DNA of 62,383 nucleotides from an uncultured Clostridia bacterium. Lineage in GTDB: Bacteria > Bacillota > Clostridia > Oscillospirales > Acutalibacteraceae. Within the stretch, counting starts at the first letter, position 1. Every line of letters begins with the position of its first letter. The DNA lies in NCBI GenBank assembly GCA_947623505.1, contig CANQGT010000011.1, positions 1-62,383 on the forward strand, given 5' to 3'. The translations under genes and the position numbers were made by a program. Shown piece after piece: positions 33,972 through 40,359 of this stretch. The notes below the pieces were generated by a model. That model did no database searches. It saw only the letters and a list, made by a program, of their open reading frames with translations, and was not told the origin of the DNA.

Positions 33972-34217
33972 TTGACTGATAAAACCATGACTTTCCGCAT
34001 AGGCGATGAGCGCGAGGAAATTATGAAGGACGTTCTCACTCAGGTATTTGACGCGCTGAAGGAAAAGGGCTATAACCCCATAAATCAAATAGTCGGATAT
34101 ATCCTTTCCGAGGATCCGACCTACATCACCACACACAACAACGCAAGAAGTCTTATCAGAAAAATAGACCGTGACGAGCTGTTGTCAGAGTTGGTAAAGT
34201 CTTACCTTAACAGCTAA
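33972..34217 (+). CDS. ireB: IreB-family regulatory phosphoprotein
   Basis: The 81-residue protein matches the IreB/UPF0297 family ([39 protein letters not shown]), substrates of Ser/Thr kinases that influence cephalosporin resistance in enterococci. The start is TTG, with an unusually strong AGGAGGTGA 7 nt upstream. In other Firmicutes it is followed by ruvX and a DUF1292 gene; here it is followed by an unknown 98-residue gene instead, and alaS is not upstream. Confidence 0.93.
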   Translation: MTDKTMTFRIGDEREEIMKDVLTQVFDALKEKGYNPINQIVGYILSEDPTYITTHNNARSLIRKIDRDELLSELVKSYLNS

Positions 34218-34240
34218 ATAAAAGTAAAGGAGGATTTTCT

Positions 34241-34537
34241 TTGGCGGAAGTAAAAGATACTTTTCTTACCTATAAGGGAAAGCCTTTGGTAAGGTGCGGC
34301 AAAACCGTTTATTACGGCGATATGTCCGATCCCTACGTCGTTTGCCTGAATATTCAGAGCGATAAGGAATTTAAGGATATAACTCTTTCCGAAAAGGTTC
34401 TTATTCAGCTTATCAGCACCGATCCCGAGGTTATCAATCCAAAGGAAAAGATAATTAAAAAGAGTGAAAAAATCGGCCTTTTCACCGCGCTTGACCTTGG
34501 CGCAGTATGGCTTGAAAGAGAGCTCAAAAAGCAGTAA
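34241..34537 (+). CDS. Conserved-looking 98-aa protein, unknown
   Basis: The 98-residue soluble protein starts MAEVKDTFLTYKGKPLVRCG and has beta-strand-like and helical stretches (SDKEFKDITLSEKVLIQLI) but no membrane segment or motif I know. The start is TTG with AAGGAGG 7 nt upstream, 23 bp after ireB, so the two are cotranscribed. The YrzB/DUF1292 family that usually sits near ireB has a different sequence. Function is unknown; the operon suggests a link to the IreB signalling pathway. Confidence 0.75.
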   Translation: MAEVKDTFLTYKGKPLVRCGKTVYYGDMSDPYVVCLNIQSDKEFKDITLSEKVLIQLISTDPEVINPKEKIIKKSEKIGLFTALDLGAVWLERELKKQ

Positions 34538-34543
34538 AGCAAT

Positions 34544-34566
34544 AACCGCCCGAAAAAGGGCGGTTT
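34544..34566 (+). terminator. Terminator-like hairpin after the ireB operon
   Basis: ACCGCCC, a GAAAAA loop and GGGCGGTTT form a compact stem directly after the stop codon. The T-tract is short. Confidence 0.6.
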
Positions 34567-34596
34567 GCAAAGGGTATAAAATCTTTATGCCTACCT

Positions 34597-34624
34597 GCGC
34601 CGAAAGGCGCGGGCTTTCTTTTTT
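34597..34624 (+). terminator. Second terminator of the ireB operon
   Basis: GCGCC-GAAA-GGCGC is followed by GGGCTTTCTTTTTT, a strong tetraloop hairpin and T-tract; the G/C stretch can refold as GGGCTT...AAGCCC. The remaining region to 34730 shows nothing else. Confidence 0.65.
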
Positions 34625-34730
34625 AAGCCCTGTATCACGGGGTGCTATTTTGACCGCCGTTTTTCGAAGTGAATAGCGGAAAGCACTTACAAAATTTCCA
34701 CCGAATTTTATCATACAAGGAGATATAAAT

Positions 34731-35240
34731 ATGAAAAGAGAATTGATTAAAAGCATTAAGGCAACTACCGAAATAATGTTTCACAATTTTTATGTGACGC
34801 TTGTCACCTGCAATATGGATTTCATACTTTGCGATATGCCGATTTGGAAGCACTGTTATCATACTTTGCATTCCTGCGACCGATGGTTTATAAATCCGGC
34901 GCGGTACGAGGAGCCCCCGTTTCACGAATACGGGCTTAACAGCCTTGATTATATGGGCGAAAAAGTTCTTTCAAGGGAAGATTTGTTGGCATATTTTGAG
35001 CAGGTCAAGGATAAAATACTTGCTTATCTTGACGGACTTAACGACGAGGATCTATACACGAAGCCCGAAGGCTACGGGCATATCAGGCTTGAATGTATTA
35101 TGGGGCAAATGAGGCATTTTTATTGCCATTTGGGCAATATCAACGCAACTACAATCATTGAAACAAATAAATGGCCGCGTGTCGTAGGTATGGCGGGATA
35201 TGAAAAAGGCTTTGATAAAAACGATCTTTATGAAGAATAA
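34731..35240 (+). CDS. DinB-like four-helix protein
   Basis: The 169-residue protein resembles the DinB/YfiT superfamily of metal-binding four-helix bundles. His residues in CYHTLHSCDRWF (about 42-53) and MRHFYCHLGNIN (about 125-136) sit at the positions that usually coordinate a metal. Family roles include bacillithiol-dependent transfer and thiol transferases; the substrate here is not known. AAGGAG precedes the ATG. It starts an accessory stretch of poorly linked genes. Confidence 0.75.
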   Translation: MKRELIKSIKATTEIMFHNFYVTLVTCNMDFILCDMPIWKHCYHTLHSCDRWFINPARYEEPPFHEYGLNSLDYMGEKVLSREDLLAYFEQVKDKILAYLDGLNDEDLYTKPEGYGHIRLECIMGQMRHFYCHLGNINATTIIETNKWPRVVGMAGYEKGFDKNDLYEE

Positions 35241-35364
35241 AAGCAAGTAAAACGAAGTGATGGGATATCTTTACAGTTGTCGCCATTGCAAACTGATAGT
35301 CACATTTAAACAGCTTGTCCATAATACTAATTACAGTTTCATAATTATTCATAAGAGATGTTCC

Positions 35365-36285
35365 TCACATATATTGATTTTGCCATTGCTTTATCCATTT
35401 CAACTGCTTGTCAATAAATTCTTTATCAATACAATTAAGTCCGTAGATTTCTACTATTGTTGCCTGCAGCTGAAAATGTCTTAATGCTATAAAATCATAG
35501 AATTGATTTATGGTAAAATCAATTTGATTGTACTTTGAATACTCGTTCATAAACCGATTGAAAATATCTGTTGTATGATAAAATTCATTCTTGCCAAAAT
35601 TAAAATAATCCGTAGTATCACACATAACCGCAATATCAAATAATTGCGGCGCGAAACAAGCTGTGTCAAAATCCAACATGTAGATTTTGTTCTCTGCCGT
35701 TTTTAATAAATTACCTCTGTGTAAATCCCCGTGGCAAAATCCATAAGATAAATCTTTGACGCTGTTCCAAAGATTATCACCGATTTCTATGTATTCACAC
35801 AAATGCTTATCGTTGTATCCTTTTTGTTTTAAAATATTCATATATCTGTCAACAAAAAAGTGTTTTTCTTGTTTGATCAAATCATTACCGTAATTATTCA
35901 TCAAGCTGTGTAACCTGCCAACAAGTTTACCTATTTGCTCAATATTTTCGTCTAAGACAGGCTCTGCGCCTTTAATAAACTCATACATAACAAACAGCTG
36001 ATTATCAATTTCAAGAAACGCCCTGTCGGTATTTGTATAAATTATTTTTGGTAAAGGAAAATTATTTTTTATAAGATATTCTTGAATGTGTATAGATTGA
36101 ATGGCGGTTTTAATAAAGGCATTGCTGATTACTTTCAAAAACAGTTCGGCATTACCGCTTTTTACAGCATACGAAACACAACCGCCTTGGCGAATGAACT
36201 CAACACGGTCTATTTTGCTGTTGTAATATTCTTTTAATATGTTTAAAATTTTTGTTTCAAGCTTCATATTATTTACTCTACACAT
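35365..36285 (-). CDS. APH-family phosphotransferase
   Basis: The 306-residue protein has the kinase-like fold of aminoglycoside/choline/homoserine kinases: catalytic-loop HGDLHRGNLL (about residue 194) and metal-binding LDFDTA (about 213). It resembles CotS/HSK2-like members more than classical resistance enzymes, and the substrate is unknown, so resistance should not be assumed. AAAGGA precedes the ATG at 36285; an in-frame ATG at 36267 is an alternative. Its A/T-rich codon use differs from neighbouring housekeeping genes, suggesting transfer. Confidence 0.82.
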   Translation of the reverse strand: MCRVNNMKLETKILNILKEYYNSKIDRVEFIRQGGCVSYAVKSGNAELFLKVISNAFIKTAIQSIHIQEYLIKNNFPLPKIIYTNTDRAFLEIDNQLFVMYEFIKGAEPVLDENIEQIGKLVGRLHSLMNNYGNDLIKQEKHFFVDRYMNILKQKGYNDKHLCEYIEIGDNLWNSVKDLSYGFCHGDLHRGNLLKTAENKIYMLDFDTACFAPQLFDIAVMCDTTDYFNFGKNEFYHTTDIFNRFMNEYSKYNQIDFTINQFYDFIALRHFQLQATIVEIYGLNCIDKEFIDKQLKWIKQWQNQYM

Positions 36286-36301
36286 CACTTTTCCTTTAAG
36301 T

Positions 36302-36327
36302 ATAGCTGAGGGGAGCCGAACACAATA
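36302..36327. repeat. 26-bp direct repeat, copy 1
   Basis: ATAGCTGAGG followed by a GAG core and GAACACAATA matches 38016-38041 at 23 of 26 positions in the same orientation. It lies just upstream of the phosphotransferase gene. The role is unknown. Confidence 0.45.
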
Positions 36328-36361
36328 TAATTAAAAACATGTATTATAACTTTGAAGATGT

Positions 36362-36403
36362 AAAAAATCCGAACAATTCATCTTTGATGAAGTTCGGATT
36401 TTT
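36362..36403 (-). terminator. Terminator after tRNA-Pro
   Basis: AAAAAATCCGAAC and GTTCGGATTTTT form a 12-bp stem 7 bp after the tRNA 3' end, with a minus-strand T-tract. Confidence 0.85.
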
Positions 36404-36409
36404 CTTGTT

Positions 36410-36485
36410 TGGTCGGAGTGACAAGACTTGAACTTGCGGCCCCCAGACCCCCAGTCTGGTGCGCTACCATCTGCGCTACACCCCG
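36410..36485 (-). tRNA. tRNA-Pro (GGG)
   Basis: The 76-nt cloverleaf includes an encoded CCA. The acceptor stem is CGGGGTG/CACTCCG, the anticodon stem CCAGA/TCTGG with loop CTGGGGG giving anticodon GGG, and the T-arm GTTCAAGTC region is normal. It reads CCC and CCU codons. Confidence 0.95.
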
Positions 36486-36496
36486 ATTGCTGTTAT

Positions 36497-36525
36497 ATAA
36501 TATCACAACTTGAGCAGGAAATCAA
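36497..36525 (-). promoter_or_regulatory. Promoter of tRNA-Pro
   Basis: On the minus strand, TTGATT, 17-bp spacer, TATTAT ends about 11 bp before the tRNA 5' end. Confidence 0.65.
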
Positions 36526-36629
36526 CAGCTAATTTTATTTAATAACGATTTTTTATTTCCGCCGATTCGACGGAAGTGAAACTTCCGTGATAAAAGCATA
36601 TAGACGCTCGGTTAATGTTTTCGCCAGGT

Positions 36630-37286
36630 TTATTCCTCAGCGGTAAAAACTATCGTATCAAGCCGGCGCAAGGCCGAGAGATCGATCCTCAGCCTTTTAT
36701 CGTATGTAATGAAAATGCCGATATGCCCTTGGTATTCACTGCGGGGAGGTATCACCTGATAGCCGAACTCATCGCCGATCTTTTCACGCAGGCAATCCAA
36801 AAGCTCGTTTACGCGATACATATTATCGGATTCGATATACAAAACGCCCGTGCGGTTCTTTTTGCGCTCCAGCAGAGAAAAGAGCGCTATTGTAATAATG
36901 AAAAGAACCGTAACGACCGCCGCGCCGAAATAAAATCCGTAGCCCAGCGCAACGCCGATCGTGCCTGTTGCCCAGACTCCCGCCGCGGTTGTAAGGCCGG
37001 TAATGGTGCTGTTATTTTTGTGCATAATAACGCCCGCTCCGAGAAAACCGAGGCCGGATATTACCTGCGCCGAAATGCGGAACACGTCGCCGTTTACTTC
37101 GCCGTTCGAGAAAACATACATACTCGTCATCGAGGTCATACAAGCGCCGAGGCAAACGAGTATATGCGTTCTCGGGCCGGCGGCGCGGCCGTGCCTTGAG
37201 CGTTCGCTTCCTATAACGCTGCCTATAACAACGGCAAGCACGGTTCTCAAAATAATCTGAAACGCGTCGGATTGCAAGAAACTCAT
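36630..37286 (-). CDS. MgtC/SapB family membrane protein
   Basis: The 218-residue protein has about four or five N-terminal membrane segments and the MgtC signature (IGSERSRHGRAAGPRTHILVCLGA, then ISAQVISGLGFLGAGVI). A soluble ACT-like C-terminal domain (about 140-218) follows. MgtC proteins modulate the F1Fo ATP synthase or Mg2+ homeostasis in pathogens; in commensals the role is unclear. AGGGGGC precedes the ATG. The 5' leader contains a terminator-like hairpin. Confidence 0.9.
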   Translation of the reverse strand: MSFLQSDAFQIILRTVLAVVIGSVIGSERSRHGRAAGPRTHILVCLGACMTSMTSMYVFSNGEVNGDVFRISAQVISGLGFLGAGVIMHKNNSTITGLTTAAGVWATGTIGVALGYGFYFGAAVVTVLFIITIALFSLLERKKNRTGVLYIESDNMYRVNELLDCLREKIGDEFGYQVIPPRSEYQGHIGIFITYDKRLRIDLSALRRLDTIVFTAEE

Positions 37287-37323
37287 AAAAATTGCCCCCT
37301 AAAGATTCCGCCGAACGGCGGAT

Positions 37324-37361
37324 AAAAACAAAAATCGCGCTCCGAAAAAGGAGCGTTTTTT
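37324..37361 (-). promoter_or_regulatory. Terminator-like hairpin in the mgtC leader
   Basis: On the minus strand, CGCTCC, TTTTTC loop, GGAGCG is followed by CGATTTTTGTTTTT. It lies between the mgtC promoter and its start and is flanked by A/T-runs on both sides. It is either an attenuator for mgtC or a bidirectional terminator. A second hairpin (TCCGCC/GGCGGA) lies at 37302-37321. Confidence 0.6.
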
Positions 37362-37391
37362 AATAATCCCGTGCTTTATAAATACGCTATT

Positions 37392-37420
37392 ATAATATAC
37401 CCGCAAGCGCAGTTTGTCAA
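37392..37420 (-). promoter_or_regulatory. Promoter of mgtC
   Basis: On the minus strand, TTGACA, 17-bp spacer, TATTAT is near consensus and lies about 105 bp upstream of the mgtC start. Confidence 0.75.
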
Positions 37421-37442
37421 CAGCATTTCGGGCAAAAAGACA

Positions 37443-37470
37443 TTGTAAATCCGCCTAAAAAGTGTATAAT
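37443..37470 (+). promoter_or_regulatory. Promoter of the cinA-C gene
   Basis: TTGTAA, 16-bp spacer, TATAAT lies 17 bp before the start codon region of the CinA-C gene. Confidence 0.7.
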
Positions 37471-37486
37471 ATAAAAGGTGATGTTT

Positions 37487-37954
37487 ATGGCTCTTGAAGA
37501 AGACGTTGTTGAAAAACTTATAGAACACGGCTGGCACATTTCCTTTGCGGAAAGCTGCACCGGCGGACTTTGCTGCGGCACTTTGGTGAATGTGACGAAC
37601 GCCTCTAAGGTGCTCGACGCTTCGTTTACGACTTACGCGAACGAGGCGAAAATTAAATTTTTGGGTGTGAGCGCCGACACGATACTGAAATACGGCGTTG
37701 TTTCCGAAGAGGTTGCGCGGGAAATGGCGCGGGGAGTTGCAAAAACAGCGGGCAGCGAGGTAGGAGTCGGTGTAACCGGAATCGCGGGGCCGGGAGGCGC
37801 GACGGCGAAAAAGCCGATAGGAATGGTGTGCTTCGGATTTTGCGTAAACGGAGACACCGTGACATTTACAAAACAATTCGGCGAGATAGGCAGAAATCAG
37901 GTGAGGAAATCAAGCGTTGAGTTTGTTTTCAACACACTAAAAGAGATGTTATAA
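37487..37954 (+). CDS. CinA C-terminal domain amidohydrolase (PncC-like)
   Basis: The 155-residue protein is a stand-alone CinA-C domain that deamidates nicotinamide mononucleotide to nicotinate mononucleotide in pyridine-nucleotide recycling. It has FAESCTGGLCCGTLVN (about 20-35) and VGVGVTGIAGPGGATAKKPIG (about 88-108). It lacks the N-terminal molybdopterin-like domain of full CinA. The ATG at 37487 follows AAAGGTGATG. Confidence 0.92.
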   Translation: MALEEDVVEKLIEHGWHISFAESCTGGLCCGTLVNVTNASKVLDASFTTYANEAKIKFLGVSADTILKYGVVSEEVAREMARGVAKTAGSEVGVGVTGIAGPGGATAKKPIGMVCFGFCVNGDTVTFTKQFGEIGRNQVRKSSVEFVFNTLKEML

Positions 37955-38015
37955 ACTTAAAAAGATTTCTTGCGGACAAGCCGCAATTTAATAAAACAAA
38001 TAAAACGTCGGCGGC

Positions 38016-38041
38016 ATAGCTGAGGAGAGTTGAACACAATA
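38016..38041. repeat. 26-bp direct repeat, copy 2
   Basis: It matches 36302-36327 at 23 of 26 bases in the same orientation. Confidence 0.45.
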
Positions 38042-38181
38042 AGGTTTTTGCGGGCTTATTTACGCAAATAACGCTTCAAACCCCGTGCCAATGCTCATGT
38101 ACGGTAAGGAAGCAAGCAACCGAAAACAAGAGTTAGACCGCCAGCACCACACTATTCCGTGTAAGATAAACATGAAAGAAT

Positions 38182-38216
38182 CGCTCTGTCGAGGACAAAT
38201 CGTCAGAGCGTCTTTT
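38182..38216 (+). terminator. Terminator-like hairpin in the 38-kb gap
   Basis: CGCTCTG and CAGAGCG enclose a 15-nt loop and are followed by TCTTTT. Confidence 0.6.
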
Positions 38217-38356
38217 ACCCGACATGGACTGAGAATAATTTGATTAACCGTCTTAAACGAAAGTAGATTTCTTCACATTTGAGTAGTATAATACTAAATG
38301 TCGAGTGGATGACTATTCGACAAATTGGAGTTGTCAAGTGTAATGAGGTGATTTGA

Positions 38357-39109
38357 ATGCGGTATCCGAAAATGATCCTATTCGACTATGGACATACGCT
38401 TTTGTATGAACCCGGTTGGGATTCTGTCAAAGGAAATGCGGAACTTTTAAAGTATGCCACGAAAAATCCTGATCACTGCACATTGGATGATGTCAGAAAA
38501 GCGGCAGAACTGATTTACGGAGAACATATCGAAAATGTCCGTAAAATCGGGTACGATATTGGCGGTCAAATCGGCGATAGAGTGTTATATGAATATCTTG
38601 GAATTGAGTTTTCTCTGACACCGCTTGAAATGGAGAAGATTTTTTGGAACGGCGCCTCTATGGGGGCCATTATGCCGGAAGCGGATATCATGCTTGATTT
38701 CATCAACAAGAATAGCATAAGAAGCGCAGTAATCAGTAACCTCCTATGGTCGGGAGATGCTTTGTCAGAGCGGCTAAACAGACTGTTGCCGATGAATGAA
38801 TTTGAATTTGTTATGACTTCCAGTGATTATATTGTGCGAAAGCCCAACCGCATTTTATTTGATATTGCTTTACGGAAAGCCGGGCTGTGTGCCGACGAAG
38901 TATGGTACTGCGGGGACAATCCGCAAGCAGATATTGAGGGCGCGGCGCAGGTTGGGATATATCCCGTTTGGTACGATAATGAGACGGATAGGGAGTACAA
39001 AGACCGCTCCAAAGAATCTGTACCCAAATGTGAACATCTACATATCCACGAGTGGCATGAAATGATGGATTTATTAGTAAAAATGCGAAAAACTCTTTTA
39101 AACCAATAA
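38357..39109 (+). CDS. HAD-superfamily hydrolase
   Basis: The 250-residue protein has motif I FDYGHTLL (nucleophile Asp; the second acidic residue of the usual DxD is replaced by Gly), motif II VISN, a conserved Lys in VRKPNRILF, and motif IV CGDNPQADIEGA. It contains a helical cap after motif I. The replacement at motif I argues for phosphonatase- or dehalogenase-like variation or altered acid-base chemistry. GAGGTGA precedes the ATG. The substrate is unknown. It belongs to the accessory stretch. Confidence 0.85.
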   Translation: MRYPKMILFDYGHTLLYEPGWDSVKGNAELLKYATKNPDHCTLDDVRKAAELIYGEHIENVRKIGYDIGGQIGDRVLYEYLGIEFSLTPLEMEKIFWNGASMGAIMPEADIMLDFINKNSIRSAVISNLLWSGDALSERLNRLLPMNEFEFVMTSSDYIVRKPNRILFDIALRKAGLCADEVWYCGDNPQADIEGAAQVGIYPVWYDNETDREYKDRSKESVPKCEHLHIHEWHEMMDLLVKMRKTLLNQ

Positions 39110-39266
39110 GGGTACTTAAATTGGGCTTGTGGGAATACGAAGGTTGACAAGTCCGGCTTGTTGGGGAATAAATCAGAGCGAACAATCAAATTTTTGTGGA
39201 GACAGCGATGGAAAAATATCTCGTTTGTCGGAGAGATAATGAGGACGGCAAATCGGGATTTTGTAG

Positions 39267-39770
39267 GTGAATAAAATAGATAATTGTGATTGGTGTAACC
39301 TATCTGAAGAAGACAAACAGTTTCAGGTATACGAAAGTAAATCATGGTCTGTTTTCCTTTCAGATGAACAGGATTATATTGGACGATGTATATTGGTTTT
39401 GAAGCGTCATTGCAATTCATTGTCAGAGCTAACAGGTGGCGAATGGGACGAGCTCCGCAATCTGATTTGTAAAGTGGAGGCATGCTTAAAGGCTGTTTTA
39501 GGAGCAACTCTATGTAATTGGAGTTGTTTGATGAATAATTTTTACAAAGAGTCAGCGCCTAATCCTCATCTTCATATTCATGTAAGGCCAAGATATGATA
39601 AGCCCGTGATGCTCAACGGGAACATTTATTCTGATATAATACACATTTTGAAAAATAGTCATCAGCATATACATCTGAAAGAGAAGCATTCTGATTCAAT
39701 GCTTTATCATTGTATTGTGCAGTTGCCGCAATTGGAGTTAATACTAAAACCGTTGCTAACAAAGCACTAA
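39267..39770 (+). pseudogene. HIT-family gene with replaced 3' end
   Basis: The first ~118 codons match the intact HIT protein of this window at 60042-60506 almost throughout (DWCNLSEEDKQF vs EFCSLTELDKKY; GRCILV, KRHC, NW[ST]CLMNN, PNPH, HVRPRYDKPV). They include the HLHIHVRP catalytic triad. After GN at about codon 119 the similarity stops, and the remaining 48 codons are the antisense of a signal-peptide-like gene on the minus strand. The gene is therefore probably chimeric; the nucleotide-binding part may still function. The start is GTG, overlapping a 20-codon upstream frame (39208-39270, GGAG site) by 4 nt. Confidence 0.65.
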
Positions 39771-39783
39771 AAAACTTTTTCAT
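39613..39783 (-). CDS. Small exported protein or truncated N-terminus
   Basis: The short gene reads MKKFFSALLATVLVLTPIAA followed by TAQYNDKALNQ, a textbook Sec signal peptide with cleavage expected near ATA-Q, then about 33 mature residues ending NKCSR. AAAGGA lies 10-11 nt before the ATG. It overlaps, on the opposite strand, exactly the part of the HIT gene that has lost homology. Either this is a real small secreted protein, or it is the 5' end of a larger exported-protein gene cut at the joint. The mature part is unlike anything I know. Confidence 0.55.
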   Translation of the reverse strand: MKKFFSALLATVLVLTPIAATAQYNDKALNQNASLSDVYADDYFSKCVLYQNKCSR

Positions 39784-40052
39784 TTATATTCAATCCTTTC
39801 AATATATCGAATAATTATTTTAATATTAAATACTTTTAGATTTATCAAATCTGATTCATGGATTTTTTGAGTTGCTATAGTAAGTATATTAGTTGTTGTA
39901 AGCTAATAAATCGCTGAATCTTTGCCGTTTAAAGAGCAAGCGCAAACGGCGTTTTCAAAAAGAAATACAAAAAAAATTAAAAGCAATTTGTTTTCGCACT
40001 TGACCGAAACGGTTTTTTATTGTATAATCACTTAGCAAACAAAAAGGAATAT

Positions 40053-40128
40053 GCTGGAGTGGCACAGTTGGTAGCGCAGCTGATTCGTAATCAGCAGGTC
40101 GTGGGTTCGAGTCCCATCTCCAGCTCCA
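40053..40128 (+). tRNA. tRNA-Thr (CGT)
   Basis: The 76-nt cloverleaf includes CCA. The acceptor stem is GCTGGAG/CTCCAGC, the anticodon stem GCTGA/TCAGC with loop TTCGTAA giving anticodon CGT, and the T-arm GGTTCGAGTCC is normal. It reads ACG codons. The preceding 39784-40052 is A/T-rich and shows only possible promoter sequence. Confidence 0.96.
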
Positions 40129-40131
40129 TAT

Positions 40132-40160
40132 GCCGCAGGGTGGTTATCCTGCGGCGTTTT
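40132..40160 (+). terminator. Terminator between tRNA-Thr and tRNA-Val
   Basis: GCCGCAGG and CCTGCGGC enclose an 8-nt loop and are followed by GTTTT. It begins 4 bp after the tRNA-Thr end. Confidence 0.75.
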
Positions 40161-40174
40161 AAAACAGAATATAC

Positions 40175-40251
40175 GAAGGCGTAGCTCAGTTGGTTAGAGT
40201 ACTTGCTTGACATGCAAGGGGTCGGTGGTTCAAGTCCACTCGTCTTCACCA
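40175..40251 (+). tRNA. tRNA-Val (GAC)
   Basis: The 77-nt cloverleaf includes CCA. The acceptor stem is GAAGGCG/CGTCTTC, the anticodon stem CTTGC/GCAAG with loop TTGACAT giving anticodon GAC, and the D-arm AGCTCAGTTGGTTAGAG is normal. It reads GUC and GUU codons. Confidence 0.96.
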
Positions 40252-40253
40252 CG

Positions 40254-40289
40254 CCGCCGCAAGCGAGATTTCACTTGCGGCGGTTTTTT
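40254..40289 (+). terminator. Terminator after tRNA-Val
   Basis: CCGCCGCAAG pairs with CTTGCGGCGG around a 10-nt loop and is followed by TTTTTT. Confidence 0.85.
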
Positions 40290-40359
40290 GTTCGCTCCCT
40301 GTTTTGCCCTCTACGGCGGCGTACACCGCACATTTCCGAACAGCGTTGCGCCGTGTGGT

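Larger units (their letters stand above)
38016..38216 (+). other. 402-bp gene-poor gap with possible structured RNA
   Basis: Between the CinA-C gene and the HAD gene (37955-38356) no convincing gene is seen. The interval holds the second copy of a 26-bp repeat (38016-38041), an AGGAAGCAAGCAACCG segment near 38108 and a strong terminator-like hairpin at 38182-38216. It could be a short RNA ending at that terminator, or the debris of a mobile element. A 50-codon frame (38091-38243) without a ribosome site reads through it. Confidence 0.3.

Noticed and set aside
35365-36285. Antibiotic-resistance aminoglycoside kinase
   Set aside because: Only general kinase-fold motifs are present; similarity to CotS/HSK-like members is at least as good, so resistance is not supported.
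38083-38105. Group II intron domain V-like GTACGG near the 38-kb gap
   Set aside because: The stem is too short, lacks the catalytic AGC/GAAA features and no reverse transcriptase is nearby.
38098-38125. SRP-RNA-like GGAAGCA segment
   Set aside because: The GGAA tetraloop helix and paired internal loop of helix 8 are not formed.
38091-38243. 50-codon frame beginning MLMYGKEASNRKQ
   Set aside because: There is no ribosome site and the frame runs through a terminator hairpin; kept only as a note on the gap.
39208-39270. 20-codon frame before the HIT gene
   Set aside because: GGAG and a 4-nt overlap with the HIT start make it possible as a leader, but it is too short to claim as a gene.
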